Positions 1-7,838 of a DNA stretch of 40,451 nt are shown here, one piece after another (positions within the stretch are counted from its first letter, which is position 1; each line of letters starts with the position of its first letter). The notes beneath the pieces are model-generated. The model was not told where the DNA came from, did not search any database, and saw only the letters and a program-made list of their open reading frames with translations. Origin of the DNA: Planctomycetaceae bacterium (lineage in GTDB: Bacteria > Planctomycetota > Planctomycetia > Pirellulales > Pirellulaceae); assembly GCA_005778405.1 (NCBI GenBank), contig SXOA01000082.1, positions 1-40,451 of the forward strand, read 5' to 3'. The translations under genes were made by a program, and so were the position numbers.

Positions 1-25
1 GAGGGAGAGGGGACCGGAGGGTCAG
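1..25. repeat. G/A-rich repeat-like edge sequence, in frame with the helicase gene
   Basis: The first 25 bases are a GGGAGAGGGG-ACCGGAGGGT type string. It resembles, in reverse complement, the CCCTCTCC-type sequence at the other edge of the window (40432-40451) and the hairpin after glgC (33619-33639). It is in frame with the Lhr-like ORF and would encode Arg-Glu-Arg-Gly-Pro-Glu-Gly just before the conserved HTGHVRQLDL segment. It is either a repeat embedded in a surface loop of the helicase or a chance low-complexity tract. Only this short end can be seen. Confidence 0.3.
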
Positions 26-3000
26 ATTATCCACACCGGCCACGTCCGCCAGCTCGACCTCGCTGTGGATGTGCCGCCGAGTGAACTTTCCGCCGTCTGC
101 TCCAACGAGCAGTGGGGGGAAGTCTACGAGCGGCTGGTGGAGTTGATCCAGTCGCATCGGAGCACGCTGGTGTTCGTGAACACCAGGAGATTGGCGGAGC
201 GGATTGCTCTGCGGCTGCGGGAAGTGCTCGGTGAGGAAGCGGTTGCCGCTCATCACGGCAGCCTGGCTCGGCATATCCGTCTGGACGCGGAACAGAAACT
301 CAAGGATGGGAAGCTCAAGGCCATCGTCGCCACCGCTTCGCTGGAAATGGGGATCGACATCGGCTACATCGACCTAGTTTGCCAGATCGGCTCCAACCGC
401 TCCATTGCCAACTTCTTGCAGCGCGTCGGCCGGAGCGGGCATTCGCTGGGAGCACTCCCCAAAGGCCGGCTCTTTCCGCTGACCCGCGATGAGCTGATCG
501 AAGGGATGGCCATGATCAGGGCGGTCCGAGAGGGAAACCTCGACCGGATTGAAATCCCGCAGTCCCCGCTCGACATCTTGGCCCAGCAAATCGTGGCTGC
601 CGTCTCCTGCGAAGAATGGGGCGAAAACGAGCTGTACAACCTCTACCGGCGGGCATATCCCTACCGCAATCTCTCGCGGCAGGATTACGACGACATCGTG
701 AAGATGCTCGCCGAAGGGGTGAAGGCCGGCAACAAGGCGGGCGTCTATCTGCATCGGGATCAGATCAACGGCAAGCTGAAGGCCAAACGCCACGCGCGGA
801 TGGCCGCCATCATGTCGGGGGGCGCGATTCCCGAGCAGGCCGAGTATCGCGTCGTGACCGAGACCGAAAAGACCGTCGTCGGCACCGTGGACGAAGACTT
901 TGCCATCGAGAGCTTGCGCGGCGACGTTTTTCTTTTGGGCAATACTTCTTGGATTATTCGCCAGGTCACCGGCGGCGAAGTCATCGTCATCGATGCCGGC
1001 GGCGCTCCGCCCACGATTCCCTTCTGGCTCGGGGAAGCACCGGGGCGGACGGTGGAGTTGTCCGGCGAACTCTCGCGGCTGCGAAGTGATATCGCGGAAA
1101 AAATCGACAGCGCCATCACCTGGCTACAAACCGACTGCGGAGCATGCCCTTGGGCCGCGGAACAGGCAGTTCGCTATATCGCCGCCCAGAAAGCCGCCAT
1201 CGGCCGGGTGCCAACGCGAGAGGAAATCGTCTTCGAGCGGTTCTTCGACGAGTCGGGCGGGATGCAGCTCGTGATTCACTCGCCGCTCGGCTCGCGGATC
1301 AACAAGGCCTGGGGGCTCGCCCTCCGCAAACGCTTCTGCCGCAGCTTCGATTTCGAGCTTCAGGCGGCAGCGGACGAGAATGGGGTGCTCCTCTCCATCG
1401 GCCCGCAACACAGCTTTGCCATTGAGAGCCTGTTTCCGATGATTGGGCCACATAATGGGCAGTATTTGCTGGAGCAGGCCCTGCTGGCCGTGCCGATGTT
1501 CGGTGTCCGCTGGCGGTGGAACATTACGCGGGCGCTCGCCGTGCTGCGGATGAAGAATGGGAAAAAAGTGCCGCCGTTCTTGCAGAAATTCCGCAGCGAG
1601 GATCTGCTGGCCCAGACCTTTCCAGAAACGGTTGGTTGCCTGGAAAACCATCACGGCGATATCCAGGTTCCCGACCATCCCATCGTGCGGCAGACGATGC
1701 ACGACTGCCTGACCGAGGCGATGGACTTGCCAAGGTGGCTGGCGATGTTGCAAGAAGTGAAGGACGGCACGATCAAGTTCTTTCCCATCGACACCCGCGA
1801 ACCGTCGCCATTTTCGCACCAGATTCTCAACGCCAATCCGTATTCGTTCCTCGACGACGCTCCACTGGAAGAGCGGCGGACACGGGCGGTCACCACGCGG
1901 CGGTCCCTCAGCGTCGAGGATTTTCGCGACCTGGCGAAGCTCGACCCCGAGGCCATCGCGCAGGTCAGCCAGGATGCCTGGCCGCTGATTCGCGATGCCG
2001 ACGAGCTGCACGATGCGCTGCTGAGCTTTGGTATCGTATTTGCCGACGAGTCGACGGCATGGAACCGTGAGTTTCAAGAACTAGTGACAGCCGGCCGGGC
2101 GGCGGAGGTGACGCTTGCTCACGGAAAACGGGGCTGGATTGCCGCCGAGCGCTGGCCCCTGGTGCAGGCAGTGTATCCCGGCATCATCGCCAAACCAGTC
2201 CCGCAACTGCCACCGGCGCTGCAAAAAGAATGGGAGCCGGCAACGGGGCGACTGGAACTTGTGCGGGGACGCATCCTCACGTCCGGTCCCACGACCGCGG
2301 CGGACATCGCCCAGCGGCTGCTGCTGGAAGAGAGCCAGGTGGAAGCATCGCTCGAATCGCTGGAGGGTTCGGGCATTGTCATGCGTGGAAAGTTCACGGA
2401 GGCGGCGCAAGCGAATGGTGAGGACAAGAGCCGTACCGAGTGGTGCGAACGGCGCTTGCTGGCCCGCATTCACCGCATGACTCTCGACGGCCTGCGGCAG
2501 AAAATCCAGCCCGTCGCACCGGAGGTCTATCTCGATTACCTCACGCGGCAACACGGCTTGCATCCTGCCCAGCAGAAAAAAGGGGAAGCCGGCCTGCGCG
2601 AAGCAATTCTGCAACTGCAAGGGTTTGAACTTTCCGCCGGCATGTGGGAGGAAAAAGTTCTATCCGCCCGCGTGGCCGAGTACGATCCGCAGTGGCTGGA
2701 CCTGCTGTTCATGTCGGGCGAAGCGATGTGGGGCCGCCTTCGCCCGCCGATTCGGGACGAAAAGGATGGCCCAGGCATGGCCGCGCTCAACCGGACGATG
2801 CCCATCGCCCTATTGATGCGGCACGACCTCTCGTGGCTGCTGCCGCGGGAACGGGTGAAGGTGGATGCCTTCGCGGGAGGCAAAGCGCAGGACGTGCTCG
2901 GAGTCTTGTCGGTTCGTGGGGCACTCTTCTATCAGGAACTCAAGGGGCTCACCGGACTGCTGCCGACGGAGCTGGAGGAAGCGCTCCGGGAGCTGGCCGC

Positions 3001-3655
3001 ACTTGGCCTCGTTTCGTCCGACACGTTCGCTGCCGTCCGCTACATTTCCAAAGGAACCAAACAGACGGTCAGCCGCCGCCTCTGGCCAAAAAGGAAGGCC
3101 TTGCATACCGGCACTTCGCCAGTCGGCCGCTGGTCCCGTTTTCCGGGGGAGACGCAGCCGCCGGAGAATGAGGAATACTTGCAGCGGTGGTGCAAACAAC
3201 TTCTCCATCGCTACGGCGTTGTCTTCCGCGACTGCCTGACGCGGGAGAATGCCGCGCCGCCGTGGTATGAACTGGTCCGGGTCTTCCGCCGGATGGAACT
3301 GCGTGGCGAAGTCCGCGGCGGCCACTTCATTGCCCGGGTCGCCGGCGAGCAATTTGCCCAGGAAGCAGCCGTCTCGCAACTGCGGACGCTGCGGGATGCT
3401 CCCGACGAAGGTCAGTGGTGCATTCTCTCCGCTGCCGATCCCGTCAATCTTTCGGGCATCATCACCGACGGTCCTCGCATCCCCGCCATGCACAAAAACT
3501 CGGTGATCCTTCAAGCGGGCCGCTGCGTCGCCGCCAAAGTCGCAGGGCGTATCGAGTTTTTTGCCGAAGTTGAGCCGATCACGCAGATGGCCATGCGGCG
3601 CTCGCTGCAAGTCGGGCGGCGCATCACGAGCAATCTCGAACTCGCGTCAGCCTAA
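2..3655 (+). CDS. lhr: Lhr-family ATP-dependent DNA helicase, 5'-truncated by the window edge
   Basis: Superfamily 2 (Lhr/HelY-type) helicase acting on nucleic acid, with a repair role suggested for bacterial Lhr. The frame is open to the window edge, so the RecA1 domain with Walker A and DEAD-type box is missing; a GTG at 65 is only an internal codon. Visible RecA2 motifs are motif IV (TLVFVNTRRLAERIALRL, about 164-217), motif V (ATASLEMGIDIG) and motif VI (QRVGRSGH, about 418-441). About 1,000 further residues follow, covering the winged-helix, DEAD-associated and long Lhr C-terminal regions, so this is the full-length bacterial Lhr type (about 1,500 residues expected) rather than an Lhr core only. 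The TAA stop overlaps the stop of the convergent DinB-like gene. Family assignment is firm; substrate and partners are inferred. Confidence 0.9.
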   Translation, partial: RERGPEGQIIHTGHVRQLDLAVDVPPSELSAVCSNEQWGEVYERLVELIQSHRSTLVFVNTRRLAERIALRLREVLGEEAVAAHHGSLARHIRLDAEQKLKDGKLKAIVATASLEMGIDIGYIDLVCQIGSNRSIANFLQRVGRSGHSLGALPKGRLFPLTRDELIEGMAMIRAVREGNLDRIEIPQSPLDILAQQIVAAVSCEEWGENELYNLYRRAYPYRNLSRQDYDDIVKMLAEGVKAGNKAGVYLHRDQINGKLKAKRHARMAAIMSGGAIPEQAEYRVVTETEKTVVGTVDEDFAIESLRGDVFLLGNTSWIIRQVTGGEVIVIDAGGAPPTIPFWLGEAPGRTVELSGELSRLRSDIAEKIDSAITWLQTDCGACPWAAEQAVRYIAAQKAAIGRVPTREEIVFERFFDESGGMQLVIHSPLGSRINKAWGLALRKRFCRSFDFELQAAADENGVLLSIGPQHSFAIESLFPMIGPHNGQYLLEQALLAVPMFGVRWRWNITRALAVLRMKNGKKVPPFLQKFRSEDLLAQTFPETVGCLENHHGDIQVPDHPIVRQTMHDCLTEAMDLPRWLAMLQEVKDGTIKFFPIDTREPSPFSHQILNANPYSFLDDAPLEERRTRAVTTRRSLSVEDFRDLAKLDPEAIAQVSQDAWPLIRDADELHDALLSFGIVFADESTAWNREFQELVTAGRAAEVTLAHGKRGWIAAERWPLVQAVYPGIIAKPVPQLPPALQKEWEPATGRLELVRGRILTSGPTTAADIAQRLLLEESQVEASLESLEGSGIVMRGKFTEAAQANGEDKSRTEWCERRLLARIHRMTLDGLRQKIQPVAPEVYLDYLTRQHGLHPAQQKKGEAGLREAILQLQGFELSAGMWEEKVLSARVAEYDPQWLDLLFMSGEAMWGRLRPPIRDEKDGPGMAALNRTMPIALLMRHDLSWLLPRERVKVDAFAGGKAQDVLGVLSVRGALFYQELKGLTGLLPTELEEALRELAALGLVSSDTFAAVRYISKGTKQTVSRRLWPKRKALHTGTSPVGRWSRFPGETQPPENEEYLQRWCKQLLHRYGVVFRDCLTRENAAPPWYELVRVFRRMELRGEVRGGHFIARVAGEQFAQEAAVSQLRTLRDAPDEGQWCILSAADPVNLSGIITDGPRIPAMHKNSVILQAGRCVAAKVAGRIEFFAEVEPITQMAMRRSLQVGRRITSNLELASA

Positions 3656-4119
3656 GCCTGGAGCGCGGCTCGCTTATCCGCGATGAACTTGGCGTGGTGG
3701 GTCACGTGATTCGTCACCCGGCGGAGCAGTGATTCCAGGGTCATTTCCCCCGCTTCGCTGTGGACGCCCAACCGCTGGAAATCGGCCGCGGGGAGAGTAC
3801 GGAGGGTGCGAGTCATCGACTGGCGGCAGGATTCAATCACGTTCAGCTCTTCCGCCAGATCCCGCTGGTGATAGGCGAATTTGGCGGCGAAGGCGTTTTC
3901 GTCCCGGCCAAAGAACTTCGGTTTGTCCTGTGTAAGAATCACTTTCATCCGGTCGAGATACACCGGCTCAAAATCGGCCAGGTGGCAGACCACTTCCAGA
4001 ATGCTCCATTTGCCGGGAATGGGGCGAGCGCGAACCTGCTCAGCGGTGAGGCCAGCGACGAGCTTGCGAAGTTCCGCGGGACCGGCCGCGTATTCGTCAA
4101 TGAGAGTGGCAATAGACAT
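3652..4119 (-). CDS. DinB-superfamily four-helix-bundle protein
   Basis: A 155-residue protein, the usual size for DinB/YfiT-like proteins, which bind a divalent metal in a helical bundle and in characterised members act as thiol-dependent transferases. The probable metal triad is visible: His46 in the VCHLADFE segment, and His138 and His142 in the TNHVTHHAKF segment (HxxxH). The N-terminal GKWSILEVVCHLADFE is the typical DinB signature. The ATG lies 3 nt after the stop of the upstream uracil-DNA glycosylase gene, so the two are very likely cotranscribed. The TAG stop overlaps the convergent helicase stop. There is no signal peptide, so it is cytoplasmic. The substrate cannot be told; a detoxification or damage-response role would be inference from the neighbour. 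Confidence 0.8.
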   Translation of the reverse strand: MSIATLIDEYAAGPAELRKLVAGLTAEQVRARPIPGKWSILEVVCHLADFEPVYLDRMKVILTQDKPKFFGRDENAFAAKFAYHQRDLAEELNVIESCRQSMTRTLRTLPAADFQRLGVHSEAGEMTLESLLRRVTNHVTHHAKFIADKRAALQA

Positions 4120-4122
4120 TGC

Positions 4123-5001
4123 TTAGCTCGCTTTCTTGGGAATTTCGACTCCCATATCCTTGAGCAACATCTGCATGTCGTCCCAGACGAGCTTTTTGGC
4201 GTCGGGGGAGCGGAGCAGATAGGACGGGTGATAGGTGGCGATGACTTTGCTGCCGCGATACGTGAAGAATTTGCTCCGCAGTCGCCCGATGGCTTCCCCC
4301 GTTTCGAGCAGCGACTGGGCGGCGTGCGTTCCGAGGCAGACGATGTAGTCGGGCTGGAGAATTTCCAATTGCCGCTCCCAGAACGGGCGGCAGTTGGCCA
4401 GCTCATGCGGCTCCGGCGGGCGGTTGTCCGGCGGGCGGCATTTGAGGGTGTTCAGGATGTAGACTTCTTCCCGTTTCCAGGTGCAGGCCTCGATGATCTT
4501 GTTGAGGAGTTGCCCCGCCCGGCCGACGAACGGCTCCCCTTGTTTGTCCTCGTCGGCTCCCGGCGCTTCGCCGAACAGAACTACTCGCGGCGTCACGGCG
4601 CCGACACCGAACACCGTTTGCGTCCGGTAAGCCGCCAGCTCGCGGCAGAGCTTACAACCCTTTACTTCGCCACTGTTGATTAAGTCCAAAGCTACCGTTC
4701 GGGCGTCCTTTCCCTCCACATTCGGCGGATAGGGCTGTCGCAGGAGCGAGCCCGCTGCAGGACCGACCGGAACAGCTTTCGCACGAGGCATGTCGGGTTC
4801 CTTCCGAAGAGTTGGTGGCGGCGGCACGTGGGGTAGGCTTCCAGCCTGCCCGGCCAGGCTTTGGTTGGAAATTGCAGCTTTCAACCCTTCCACTGGCGGC
4901 GGCAGCTTCCCAATCTGCATCACCCCCGCTCGTGACAAGCTCTCCAACCGCTGCGTCAGGATGCGGCGAGCGCGAGCCAGGGATGCATCGTCGGTGGGCA
5001 T
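4123..5001 (-). CDS. Family 4 uracil-DNA glycosylase (4Fe-4S)
   Basis: Removes uracil from DNA in base-excision repair. The chosen ATG (4999-5001) gives 292 residues starting [11 protein letters not shown]; the frame is open 17 codons further upstream, but that extension (FWLLLSCFSRF) does not look native. The Fe-S ligands are Cys116, Cys119, Cys188 and Cys204 (CKLC, then C-x15-C). The active-site loop is [20 protein letters not shown] (144-163), and the second motif is HPSYLLR (258-264). The catalytic domain is about 105-290. The first ~100 residues are a helical stretch ([15 protein letters not shown]) and a Pro/Gly-rich linker. Bases encoding linker residues 51-57 form a 9-bp hairpin that looks like an absorbed repeat. 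It is followed after 3 nt by the DinB-like gene. Confidence 0.93.
   Translation of the reverse strand: MPTDDASLARARRILTQRLESLSRAGVMQIGKLPPPVEGLKAAISNQSLAGQAGSLPHVPPPPTLRKEPDMPRAKAVPVGPAAGSLLRQPYPPNVEGKDARTVALDLINSGEVKGCKLCRELAAYRTQTVFGVGAVTPRVVLFGEAPGADEDKQGEPFVGRAGQLLNKIIEACTWKREEVYILNTLKCRPPDNRPPEPHELANCRPFWERQLEILQPDYIVCLGTHAAQSLLETGEAIGRLRSKFFTYRGSKVIATYHPSYLLRSPDAKKLVWDDMQMLLKDMGVEIPKKAS
4831..4851. repeat. Triloop palindrome inside the uracil-DNA glycosylase linker
   Basis: GGGTAGGCT-TCC-AGCCTGCCC: 9-nt arms with one mismatch and a 3-nt loop. On the coding strand it encodes GQAGSLP (residues 51-57) in a non-catalytic linker. The TCC triloop matches that of intergenic hairpins elsewhere in the window (29378-29400, 39097-39113), so it is probably a repeat absorbed into coding sequence. 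Confidence 0.5.
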
Positions 5002-5064
5002 AGCATGGTTATAGAATCGCGAGAAGCAGGAGAGAAGGAGCCAGAAAGACAAAGCGTTTGCAAA

Positions 5065-5301
5065 TTACAGTTCGTCCCCAGCTTGCGGCGGTCGTTTGGC
5101 GACTTTAGCCAGCACCTTTTTGAACTTCCGCCTATCCGCCCGCTGCGCCCGTTCATTCAGATAGCTCTCGGTCGCCAGCGCCGAAACCTTCTCGGCCACG
5201 GCCGTGGTAATGAACTGGTTGATCGAGATATTGTCCCGCTCCGCGAGGTCGCGCAGCGACCGATGGAGCGAGTCTGGTAAACGCAGACTGATATTGCTCA
5301 C
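5065..5301 (-). CDS. Ribbon-helix-helix (CopG/HicB-like) antitoxin
   Basis: A 78-residue protein beginning MSNISLRLPDSLHRSLRDLAERDNIS in two segments: a short basic beta strand followed by two helices, the ribbon-helix-helix DNA-binding layout (about residues 3-45). The C-terminal half is charged (NERAQRADRRKFKKVLAKVAK) and probably binds the toxin. It starts with GTG (5299-5301), which overlaps the TGA of the upstream PIN gene as GTGA, giving translational coupling. Antitoxins of this kind usually repress their own operon. The order here is toxin first and antitoxin second, the reverse of the most common arrangement. A palindrome just before the toxin start (5727-5750) is the natural operator candidate. 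Confidence 0.82.
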   Translation of the reverse strand: MSNISLRLPDSLHRSLRDLAERDNISINQFITTAVAEKVSALATESYLNERAQRADRRKFKKVLAKVAKRPPQAGDEL

Positions 5302-5726
5302 TGTGTTTCTCCCAATTGCCGAAGAAAATCTCCCGGCCGAATTGCCTCGATTCCAAACGAATCTATCCCGGTAAAGTCGCGCAGGTTAAAGGTCACAATT
5401 TTGGAACAGCGGGCGGCTACGGCAAGTTCAAGTAGCATGTCGTCCTTGGCATCCTTGAGCCACGGCCGCCATAGATAAAATATCTCGTGCCTTTGGCCGG
5501 CCGCACAGATCTGGTCCATAACTACCGAAATGTCCCTTTGACTCAAGCCCAGTTCCGCACGGTGCCGCAAGCAAACGTCCTCGTATTCCATCACTAATGG
5601 CACTGACAAATGAAAATCGAAATCTCCCTCATCCAAACGCTGCAGCAACTGGTGAGAGGTCCCTAGTTGAGACCAAAGGCCCGCCAGAATGACGTTGGTA
5701 TCAATGACGATTTGAGGCCGTCCCAT
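5298..5726 (-). CDS. PIN-domain ribonuclease toxin
   Basis: A 142-residue PIN-domain protein of the type annotated as putative toxin-antitoxin toxin component, PIN family. The fold is shown by IVIDTNVILAGL at the N-terminus (Asp9), the EYEDV helix (Glu47/Glu49), the KDAKDD cluster (Asp92, Asp95, Asp96) and NLRDF (Asp117). These acidic residues would form the Mg-dependent RNase site, and all appear intact, so the toxin is probably functional. The ATG is at 5724-5726. The gene overlaps the antitoxin start by 4 nt. Its RNA target cannot be predicted. The palindrome directly upstream suggests autoregulation by the partner. Confidence 0.83.
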   Translation of the reverse strand: MGRPQIVIDTNVILAGLWSQLGTSHQLLQRLDEGDFDFHLSVPLVMEYEDVCLRHRAELGLSQRDISVVMDQICAAGQRHEIFYLWRPWLKDAKDDMLLELAVAARCSKIVTFNLRDFTGIDSFGIEAIRPGDFLRQLGETQ

Positions 5727-5750
5727 CGTGGTATTGTAGGCGATACCATG
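5727..5750 (-). promoter_or_regulatory. Candidate operator palindrome for the PIN/RHH toxin-antitoxin operon
   Basis: CGTGGTAT-N8-ATACCATG: 8-nt arms with one mismatch (perfect inner core GGTAT/ATACC), ending immediately before the toxin ATG at 5726. Its position and spacing fit an autoregulatory ribbon-helix-helix operator. No binding evidence exists; the assignment is inferred from symmetry and position only. Confidence 0.45.
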
Positions 5751-5793
5751 CGTTTGGGCAATGCCGAAGGTGATCTCACCGAGGACTGGTAAT

Positions 5794-5919
5794 GGGATGG
5801 GGTGATGAGGAGATGATGAAAAGGCCTGCTCCTTATCCCCTCATCTCATCATCCCCTCATCTCATCATCCCCTCATCTCATCATCCCCTTATCTCATCAT
5901 CCCCTTATCCCATCACCTC
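5794..5919. repeat. 16-bp tandem repeat array preceded by an inverted relative
   Basis: The unit CTCATCTCATCATCCC occurs three times exactly (5840-5855, 5856-5871, 5872-5887), once with one change (5888-5903) and once degenerate (5904-5919). The preceding 5794-5819 (GGGATGGGGTGATGAGGAGA and on) is largely complementary to the repeats, so the region could fold into alternative hairpins. It fills the space between the divergent toxin operon and der. A TATGAT hexamer at 5941-5946, 41 nt before the der ATG, is a weak candidate for a -10 box. There are no spacers, so this is not a CRISPR array. Confidence 0.8.
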
Positions 5920-5987
5920 GCCCGCTCCCCCCTCACTGACTATGATAAAGGTGGGTAATTTTCACCATCACCCGCTCAGTCCCCTCC

Positions 5988-7484
5988 ATGCCCGTCCCTC
6001 AAGTCGTCATCGTCGGTCGTCCCAACGTCGGCAAATCCAGCATTCTCAACTGGATGGCCGGCCGGCGGATTTCCATTGTCGATGACAAGGCCGGGGTGAC
6101 CCGCGACCGGATTGCCTACCTGATGGAAGAGCGAGGGCGGTTCTTCGAAATCGTCGATACGGGCGGCATCGGCATCATTGACGACGACAACCTCACCAAG
6201 CAGGTCGAGGAGCAGATTGAAACGGCCATCGACTCGGCGGACGTGATCCTGTTCGTGGTCGATACTCGCGATGGTGTCATGGCCCTCGACGAGCAGGTCG
6301 CCAAGCGACTGCGGTATGTCGATAAGCCGATCATCTGCGTGGCGAACAAGGCGGACGCGGAGACGCTGGATTCGCAGGCGGACGAGTTCTACAAGCTCGG
6401 CCGCGGCAAGCTGATCAAAGTCAGCACTATGCAGAACCGCAACAAGCACATCCTGCTCAACATGATCCTCGAACGGCTGCCGGAGGTGACCGCAGCGGAA
6501 GCAGAGGCGGCGGAAGAGCCGGTGATGAAGATCGCGATCGTCGGCCGCCGCAACACGGGGAAGAGCACGTTCATCAACACGCTGACCCAGGCGGAGCGGG
6601 TGATCGTCAGCGAGATTCCCGGCACCACACGGGACAGCGTCGACGTCCGGTTCGAGCTCGACGGCAAAACGTTCATGGCCATCGACACGCCGGGCGTTCG
6701 CCGCAACAAAAGCGTCAAGACCGACATCGACTTCTACAGTCTCCACCGGGCCCAGCGGAGCATCCGTCGCGCCGACGTGGTGCTGCTGTTCTTCGATTGC
6801 ACGCAGCGGCTCAGCAAAGTCGACAAGCAGCTCTGCCAGTACATCGGCGACAACTTCCGCCCCTGCATCTTCGTGGTCAACAAGTGGGACCTGCTCTACG
6901 GCCAGATGCCGACGGAGCGGTGGGTCACCTACCTGCGGGACAACTTCCCCACCATGTGGCACGTCCCCATCGCCTTCATCACCGGCGAGACGGGCAAAAA
7001 CGTCAAAGCCCTGCTCAACCACGCCCAGATGCTCTTCAAGCAGTCGCAGGACCGGGTCACCACCAGCGAGCTCAACCGCCTGGTCCGGGCCGCCATGAAA
7101 AAAACCCCGCCCCCGATGTTCGGCTCGTTCCGCCCCAAGGTCTACTACGCCACCCAAGTCGGCACCCAGCCCCCCACGCTGGTCCTGATGTGCAACGAGC
7201 CCAAAGCCTTCCAACCCGCCTACCGCCGCTACCTGCTGGGCATCTTCCGCGACTACCTCAAATTCGGCGAAGTCCCCATCAAGCTCTATCTCAAAAAACG
7301 GGGGACCAGCGACAAGCGCGACGAAGTCGAGCCCGAAGTCAGCGACGAAGTGGTCGCTTCGCACGAAGAATTGATGGCCGCTGGCCAAAACGGCGACGAT
7401 GTGGACAGCGCCATCTCGGATTCTGGAGATGTGCTGGCGGTGGACGGGGGGAGTGATAGTGTGCTGGAGGAGGGGGAGCAGTAG
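5988..7484 (+). CDS. der: Ribosome-associated GTPase Der (EngA)
   Basis: Essential double-GTPase needed for maturation of the 50S ribosomal subunit. The first G domain (about 1-165) has G1 GRPNVGKSS, the PGVTRD-like G2 region, G3 DTGG and G4 NKAD. The second (about 180-350) has G1 GRRNTGKST, G2 GTTRD, G3 DTPG and G4 NKWD. The C-terminal KH-like domain follows (about 360-445, ending FGEVPIKLYLKKRG). The last ~50 residues form an acidic low-complexity tail. At 498 residues it is slightly longer than typical Der because of the tail. The second domain has GRRNTGKS where GRPNVGKS is usual, and DTPG where DTAG is usual. No clear Shine-Dalgarno precedes the ATG. A small gene begins 2 nt downstream. 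Confidence 0.97.
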   Translation: MPVPQVVIVGRPNVGKSSILNWMAGRRISIVDDKAGVTRDRIAYLMEERGRFFEIVDTGGIGIIDDDNLTKQVEEQIETAIDSADVILFVVDTRDGVMALDEQVAKRLRYVDKPIICVANKADAETLDSQADEFYKLGRGKLIKVSTMQNRNKHILLNMILERLPEVTAAEAEAAEEPVMKIAIVGRRNTGKSTFINTLTQAERVIVSEIPGTTRDSVDVRFELDGKTFMAIDTPGVRRNKSVKTDIDFYSLHRAQRSIRRADVVLLFFDCTQRLSKVDKQLCQYIGDNFRPCIFVVNKWDLLYGQMPTERWVTYLRDNFPTMWHVPIAFITGETGKNVKALLNHAQMLFKQSQDRVTTSELNRLVRAAMKKTPPPMFGSFRPKVYYATQVGTQPPTLVLMCNEPKAFQPAYRRYLLGIFRDYLKFGEVPIKLYLKKRGTSDKRDEVEPEVSDEVVASHEELMAAGQNGDDVDSAISDSGDVLAVDGGSDSVLEEGEQ

Positions 7485-7486
7485 AG

Positions 7487-7822
7487 ATGTCGCTCGAGCA
7501 GGAGCATGTCATCGATGCAATTGGCATCGATAGAGAAACCGGGCATATCGTTCTTACGATTGCGGATTCTTGGGACTGGGCGGACAAGAACGGTCATTTA
7601 CTGGCATTACAAGCTAAGATCAATGCCTACCTTGAATTCATCGAATCTAAACAGATAAACGATGCCGTTCCCGGTGCATCTGAGAAGCCAATTACAATTG
7701 ACATCGTCACCAAGTATCCGATGCCAATTTCGGGTATTGAACTGCTGGAGAAGACACATTCTGTCGCCAGCGACTTGAATGTAACGGTTTCGCATAGACA
7801 TCTTCCTGTTGTAACTCCGTAG
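7487..7822 (+). CDS. Small DUF6572-like protein
   Basis: 111 residues, beginning MSLEQEHVIDAIGIDRETGH and continuing with HIVLTIADSWDW and LLALQAKINAYLEFIESKQI. From memory this pattern (VID..GID..TG.VVLTI.D..DW, LL.LQ.KIN.YL.FIE) matches the small cytoplasmic DUF6572 family, whose function is unknown; the name needs a profile search. There is no signal peptide or membrane segment. The ATG is 2 nt after the der stop (an AGAG sequence in the junction may serve the ribosome), so it is probably cotranscribed with der. Its base composition is visibly more AT-rich than der or the following repeats, which may mean recent acquisition. The REP-like field begins 17 nt after its stop. Confidence 0.7.
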   Translation: MSLEQEHVIDAIGIDRETGHIVLTIADSWDWADKNGHLLALQAKINAYLEFIESKQINDAVPGASEKPITIDIVTKYPMPISGIELLEKTHSVASDLNVTVSHRHLPVVTP

Positions 7823-7838
7823 TCCAACTCTGAAGTGA

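Noticed and set aside
1124..2077. 317-residue minus-strand ORF opposite the helicase
   Set aside because: It overlaps conserved Lhr sequence and shows no recognisable domain; antisense frames of GC-rich genes stay open by composition.
5840..5919. Tandem repeats as a CRISPR array
   Set aside because: Units follow directly without spacers and are only 16 bp; no cas genes are in the window.
5976..7388. 470-residue minus-strand ORF opposite der
   Set aside because: It mirrors a well-conserved gene codon by codon; the product is a biased Val/Asp/Ala-rich sequence without motifs. A GC-rich shadow.
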